Origin: DRVV01 sp964487415
GTDB taxonomy: Archaea > Thermoproteota > Bathyarchaeia > Bathyarchaeales > Bathycorpusculaceae
DNA length: 64,000 nucleotides
Assembly: GCA_964487415.1 (NCBI GenBank)
Contig: CAZAPQ010000126.1
Span: 6,437-70,436, forward strand
Direction of reading: 5' to 3'
The stretch's first letter is position 1. Each line of letters starts with the position of its first letter. Shown here one piece after another: positions 60,899-64,000 of this stretch. The notes under the pieces were generated by a model. The model saw only the letters and a list, made by a program, of their open reading frames with translations, made no database searches and was not told where the DNA came from. Position numbers and translations under genes: made by a program.

Positions 60899-61954
60899 TT
60901 GGAAGATATTAAAGTTGTCCTATATGGTGTTGGTGCCATAGGCAGTGCAGTAGCCAATCTCCTCATGAAAAAGCGCGGCGTTAAAATAGTTGGCGCAGTT
61001 GACACTGCAAAGGACAAAGTTGGAAAGGATTTAGGCGAAGTTATAGGTCTAAGCGCCAAAACTGGAGTAATAATTTCTGGAGATGCTTCTTCGGCGCTTC
61101 ATAAGGTACATGCGGATGTAGCCATTCATGCTACGACATCATACCTCAAAGATGCATATCCGCAGATTTCCCAGCTCATAGAAAACGGTGTAAACGTTAT
61201 ATCCACATGTGAAGAGCTTGTCTACCCCTTTTACTCCGAGCCAGAGCTTGCGGAGAAGCTTGACGCCTTGGCCAAAAAATACGAGGTAGCGGTTTTAGGG
61301 ACGGGAATTAATCCAGGATTTTTAATGGACACTTTAGTGATAGCCTTAACCGCGGTCTGTCAGAGTATAAGACGGATTGAAGCCGTTAGGGTGATAGATG
61401 CAGCGTCAAGGCGGCTGCCTTTTCTAATGAAGATTGGAGCAGGTTTAACGCTGAAGGATTTTAAGCGGAAAATTGCGAAGAAGCAAATTACAGGGCATGT
61501 AGGTCTGGAGCAATCTATCGCCATGATAGCGGATGCTCTTTCATGGGATCTTGAAGGAATTGTGACAGAGGCCGTTGAGCCTATTATAGCCACAGAAGTG
61601 TTTGAGGGGGAGAGTACCATCAAGATTGATGCTGGGGAGGTTGCGGGAATTAGGCAGAAGGCTAAAGGGTTCGTGGATGGCGAGGAAGTAATTCTTTTGG
61701 ATTTTCAAGCCTATGTGGGTGCAAAGGAGGAGTATGACGCCATAACTATACATGGAATTCCAATGGTTCATCAGAAGATCCAACCATGTGTGCACGGCGA
61801 CCTAGGCACTGCAGCCATACTCACCAATTTAATTCCAAAAGTATTATGCGCTTCTCCTGGATTGATCACTATGAAGGATTTGCCTGTTCCATCAGCCACT
61901 CCGGAGGATTTGGGTAAGTGTTTTTTGCACAAGGTACGTATTACCGTGCAGTAG
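60899..61954 (+). CDS. NAD(P)-dependent oxidoreductase, 2,4-diaminopentanoate dehydrogenase/DapB-like
   Basis: 351 residues. The Rossmann motif LYGVGAIGSAVANLLMKKRG at the N-terminus is followed by ATTSYLKDAYPQI and NVISTCEELVYPF; LGTGINPGFLMDTLVIAL in the middle is typical of diaminopentanoate-dehydrogenase-like members of the dihydrodipicolinate reductase family. Its substrate is unknown; no ornithine-degradation partner is adjacent. Confidence 0.82.
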   Translation: MEDIKVVLYGVGAIGSAVANLLMKKRGVKIVGAVDTAKDKVGKDLGEVIGLSAKTGVIISGDASSALHKVHADVAIHATTSYLKDAYPQISQLIENGVNVISTCEELVYPFYSEPELAEKLDALAKKYEVAVLGTGINPGFLMDTLVIALTAVCQSIRRIEAVRVIDAASRRLPFLMKIGAGLTLKDFKRKIAKKQITGHVGLEQSIAMIADALSWDLEGIVTEAVEPIIATEVFEGESTIKIDAGEVAGIRQKAKGFVDGEEVILLDFQAYVGAKEEYDAITIHGIPMVHQKIQPCVHGDLGTAAILTNLIPKVLCASPGLITMKDLPVPSATPEDLGKCFLHKVRITVQ

Positions 61955-62004
61955 GTATTTTAACAAAAGTTTCCCAAATCTTATATGCCTAATAGGTGAA
62001 GGAT

Positions 62005-62460
62005 ATGGGCAGATACATTCATAACAAGGGTGACCTCAGTCTTTCCAAACTTATGGAAAATGCTAAGAATTTGAAGGACTTTTGGAAGGCTGGGGCTTTA
62101 GCCATTTTCATAGGTGTGGTGCGGGGTGAAGCCCCCAGCGGCGGGAAGGTGCAGAAGCTGGAAATAGAAGCCTACGAGGAGAAGGCTGAGGAGGTAATTG
62201 CGGGTATATGCGAGGATTTAATGAAAAGAACTGGAATTGTGGATGTTCAGATTCATCATTTTGTAGGCGAATTTGGCGTGGGCGAAGATCTTGTCTATGT
62301 TCTAGTTGCTGGCTCCCATCGCGAAAATGTTTTTCCAGTTTTAAAGGAAGCTGTTGAAAGATATAAGAGAGAGGCACCGATTTTCAAGAAAGAGTTTATA
62401 ATAGGCGGGGAGGGCGGCCTCAATGCTTATTGGGTTTCTGAAAAGGAATATAAGGATTAG
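62005..62460 (+). CDS. moaE: molybdopterin synthase catalytic subunit
   Basis: 151 residues. The MoaE blocks GALAIFIGVVRGEAPSGGKVQKLEIEAYEEKAEE and IHHFVGEFGVGEDLVYVLVAGSHRENVF are clear; the C-terminal lysines of KREAPIFKKEF fit the active site. ATG 62005 is chosen over GTG 61996. Together with a MoaD-like protein (46777) it would make molybdopterin, implying molybdenum or tungsten enzymes. Confidence 0.92.
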   Translation: MGRYIHNKGDLSLSKLMENAKNLKDFWKAGALAIFIGVVRGEAPSGGKVQKLEIEAYEEKAEEVIAGICEDLMKRTGIVDVQIHHFVGEFGVGEDLVYVLVAGSHRENVFPVLKEAVERYKREAPIFKKEFIIGGEGGLNAYWVSEKEYKD

Positions 62461-62522
62461 CAGCGTTAATTCTTTATCTTCGGGAAGCATTATAAAGCGG
62501 ATATTCAACGTTATGATTGGAG

Positions 62523-63200
62523 ATGGAGCTATTGGAGAAGAGGAGTTATTTATGGTTTGAAAGGCGCCGAAGGAATAGGGCTTTAGATCTGGCGCAGGAG
62601 CAGATAACAAAAGCCCTCGACACCGTGTCCTTCCTAAATCAAGCTATGCAAAAATTAGCGGAAGGCAATAAAAAGGAGGCCATACATAGTATTGACAACA
62701 TTTTCAAGGTTGAGAGGGAGGTGGATAGGCTTAGGACTGAAGTTTTCAAGGAGCTTTCCAAAGGTGTAGCGTTAGTGGCCGACTATCGTGAGGACCTTAT
62801 GCACCTTGTGAAGAGACTTGACACCCTTGCGGATCATGTTAAAGATGTAGCAAGATGTGTTCTAATGCTTGAAGACGCTGAAATCCCTAAGGAACTATGG
62901 GAAAAAGCAGCTTATATGACATCAGTTCTGGTTGATTGCGCTCAAGCCCTTCGGGTAAGCATTGAAAACATAGGCGAGGATCCAGCAGCGGCTGTGAACG
63001 GCGCTAAAAAGGTTGAGGAAATAGAGAGGAAAATAGATGATGAATACCTGAGCACGAAAAAGCTGTTCATTAAATATGCTGATAGAGTGAATAGCGGCTC
63101 AATGGTAATATTTAACAACCTTGTAGAGTTTATTGAGCATGCTGCTGATATGTGTGCTGACACCGCTGATTATATAGTGATTCTTGCCAGCAGGGAATAA
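62523..63200 (+). CDS. PhoU-like protein (DUF47, TIGR00153)
   Basis: 225 residues, all helix. The four-helix PhoU-like layout has acidic ExxxD clusters in IDNIFKVEREVDRLRTEVFKEL, YREDLMHLVKRLDTLADHVKDVARCV and IEHAADMCADTADY. Usually regulates phosphate or metal uptake beside a Pit transporter, which is not here. ATG 62523; TTG 62517 is alternative. Confidence 0.88.
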   Translation: MELLEKRSYLWFERRRRNRALDLAQEQITKALDTVSFLNQAMQKLAEGNKKEAIHSIDNIFKVEREVDRLRTEVFKELSKGVALVADYREDLMHLVKRLDTLADHVKDVARCVLMLEDAEIPKELWEKAAYMTSVLVDCAQALRVSIENIGEDPAAAVNGAKKVEEIERKIDDEYLSTKKLFIKYADRVNSGSMVIFNNLVEFIEHAADMCADTADYIVILASRE

Positions 63201-63201
63201 T

Positions 63202-63489
63202 TCAGCTTAATCGCTTATTTCGCGTCGAGTCTAAGGTTTTTCCAAGGGCAAAAGCTGTAGCCAAAACTAGGAAGACTCCGAAAATTCCAGCCATTAAATT
63301 GGATATGTATGGGTTCTCAATTGTTGGCAGAGTGTAGTCAGGCATTAACCCACTCCACAGCGGTTCAGGTTCCGTGACCCCCAAATTTTCAGCCACCGTC
63401 TCAAGTCCATCCGGAAATGGAGATGCAAATGGTGCTAGAAGCGCAAAACCTATAAGCATAAACAAAACTGCTTTAGCTATCTCTCGCAT
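63202..63489 (-). CDS. PDGLE-domain protein of a cobalt/nickel ECF transporter (CbiN-like)
   Basis: 95 residues. One N-terminal and one C-terminal membrane helix (AVLFMLIGFALLAPF, LMAGIFGVFLVLATAFAL) enclose a soluble loop with PFPDGLETVAENLGV, the PDGLE motif. It is a small partner of the CbiM permease encoded just upstream, with which it overlaps by 17 bases. Confidence 0.92.
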   Translation of the reverse strand: MREIAKAVLFMLIGFALLAPFASPFPDGLETVAENLGVTEPEPLWSGLMPDYTLPTIENPYISNLMAGIFGVFLVLATAFALGKTLDSTRNKRLS

Positions 63490-64000
63490 ATATGGCTCTC
63501 CTCATTAAGTTTAAACCGCCTAAAACTGTGGGTCTTATTCTATATAGTTGGCTTATAATTGTGGTGGTTATTGCGGCTTCCCCTAGCCCAATTAGTGCAT
63601 GCCAGAATAGCATGGCTGGTACTGTTACTGTTAAGCCTCCAGCCTCTAAGAATATGGGTGAAAGTCCAATTTCTAAGCCGCAGGCAAAGGCGCCTAGAAC
63701 AACTGAAATCCATGAAGCTGCGAAAACGCCAAAGTAGAATCTCTTGCTGCTTGTAGTTTCTCCGGATATTAGTTTTACTATGAAGAAGCTTAACCCGCCG
63801 ATTATTGCCATGTTGAATATGTTGGCTCCGAGGGCAAATACTCCGCCGTCAGCGAAGAAAAGCGCTTGCATTAACAATACAATAGTCATGCTTAAAATTG
63901 CAGTATAAGGGCCGAGAATTATGGATAGGAATGTTCCTCCAACAAGATGTCCGCTTGTTCCATAAGTTATTGGAAAATTTAGCATTTGGGCTATGAAGAC
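63473..64000 (-). CDS. cbiM: CbiM-type cobalt/nickel ECF permease (5' end beyond window)
   Basis: The frame runs off the right edge, so only the last 175 codons or so are seen. Visible CbiM blocks: NFPITYGTSGHLVGGTFLSIILGPYTAILSMTIVLLMQALFFADGGVFALGANIFNMAIIGG and FWHALIGLGEAAITTTII. It forms the S-component of a cobalt or nickel uptake system. About five hydrophobic helices are present in the visible part. The ATPase and T-components are not in the window. Confidence 0.93.
   Translation of the reverse strand, partial: VFIAQMLNFPITYGTSGHLVGGTFLSIILGPYTAILSMTIVLLMQALFFADGGVFALGANIFNMAIIGGLSFFIVKLISGETTSSKRFYFGVFAASWISVVLGAFACGLEIGLSPIFLEAGGLTVTVPAMLFWHALIGLGEAAITTTIISQLYRIRPTVLGGLNLMRRAIYARDS

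Noticed and set aside
1..64000. CRISPR array, insertion sequence, phage or toxin-antitoxin island
   Set aside because: No repeat-spacer pattern, transposase, integrase or phage-like gene is visible; the window is ordinary core chromosome.

Overview
This 64 kb window is archaeal chromosome. The content is typical of the TACK group and most like Candidatus Bathyarchaeia (an inference from gene content and sequence style). In favour are the archaeal ribosomal proteins S3ae, S15, S17e, S25e and S26e, RpoK, a TFE-beta-like factor, a histone, KEOPS subunits, CDC48, a group II chaperonin, archaeal-type MAT, FEN1, Trm5, TruD, FAU-1 and GMP synthase subunit B, together with archaeal TATA boxes. Coding density is very high and no gap exceeds 300 bases. 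Many genes start with TTG or GTG behind a strong Shine-Dalgarno (SD) sequence. I saw no tRNA, rRNA, CRISPR array, insertion sequence or phage gene.

Layout. 1-9.1 kb: a DUF4443 regulator cut by the edge, MAT, a DHH phosphoesterase, TruD/Pth2/geranylgeranyl reductase, a small winged-helix protein with CDC48, and aEF-1beta with a zinc-ribbon protein. 9.2-24.4 kb: FEN1, an interrupted isoaspartyl methyltransferase, GlmS, an HTH regulator with an unusual extracytoplasmic-type C-terminus, Trm5, a CBS protein, S26e, lipid synthesis, type-4 uracil-DNA glycosylase, a DMT exporter, OMP decarboxylase. 24.5-34.2 kb: GMP synthase subunit B, acylphosphatase, RtcA, FAU-1, dihydroorotase, Mut7-C, RpoK and thermosome. 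34.2-37.4 kb: an EtfA/EtfB/acyl-CoA dehydrogenase operon with a palindromic operator candidate. 37.5-47 kb: ACT regulator divergent from TrpB2, NAD kinase family, DegT aminotransferase, S25e, histone, TatD, S17e, aminotransferase, MoaD-like protein. 47-54 kb: a membrane protein with an in-frame TAG, SAM hydrolase, NadM, OGT, a proteasome beta subunit lacking Thr1, AMMECR1, glycosyltransferase, RlmE, TFE-beta. 54.2-64 kb: Kae1-Bud32-XTPase-S15-DHH-Pcc1-SerRS-S3ae, then a diaminopentanoate-dehydrogenase-like enzyme, MoaE, a PhoU-like protein and a CbiM/PDGLE metal uptake system running off the edge.

Most genes are housekeeping: translation, tRNA modification, nucleotide synthesis and proteostasis. 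I did not find a large undescribed system. The unusual signals are local: (i) a 31-nt hairpin-forming sequence interrupting the isoaspartyl methyltransferase gene, whose removal restores the conserved reading frame; (ii) a membrane-protein ORF continuing in frame through a TAG; (iii) three genes (DHH phosphoesterase, TruD, RpoK) whose SD-spaced, conserved N-termini begin at ATA, CTG and ACG rather than ATG/GTG/TTG; (iv) a proteasome beta subunit with Ala at the catalytic Thr1 position; (v) a 14-bp perfect palindrome at the predicted transcription start of the acyl-CoA dehydrogenase operon.
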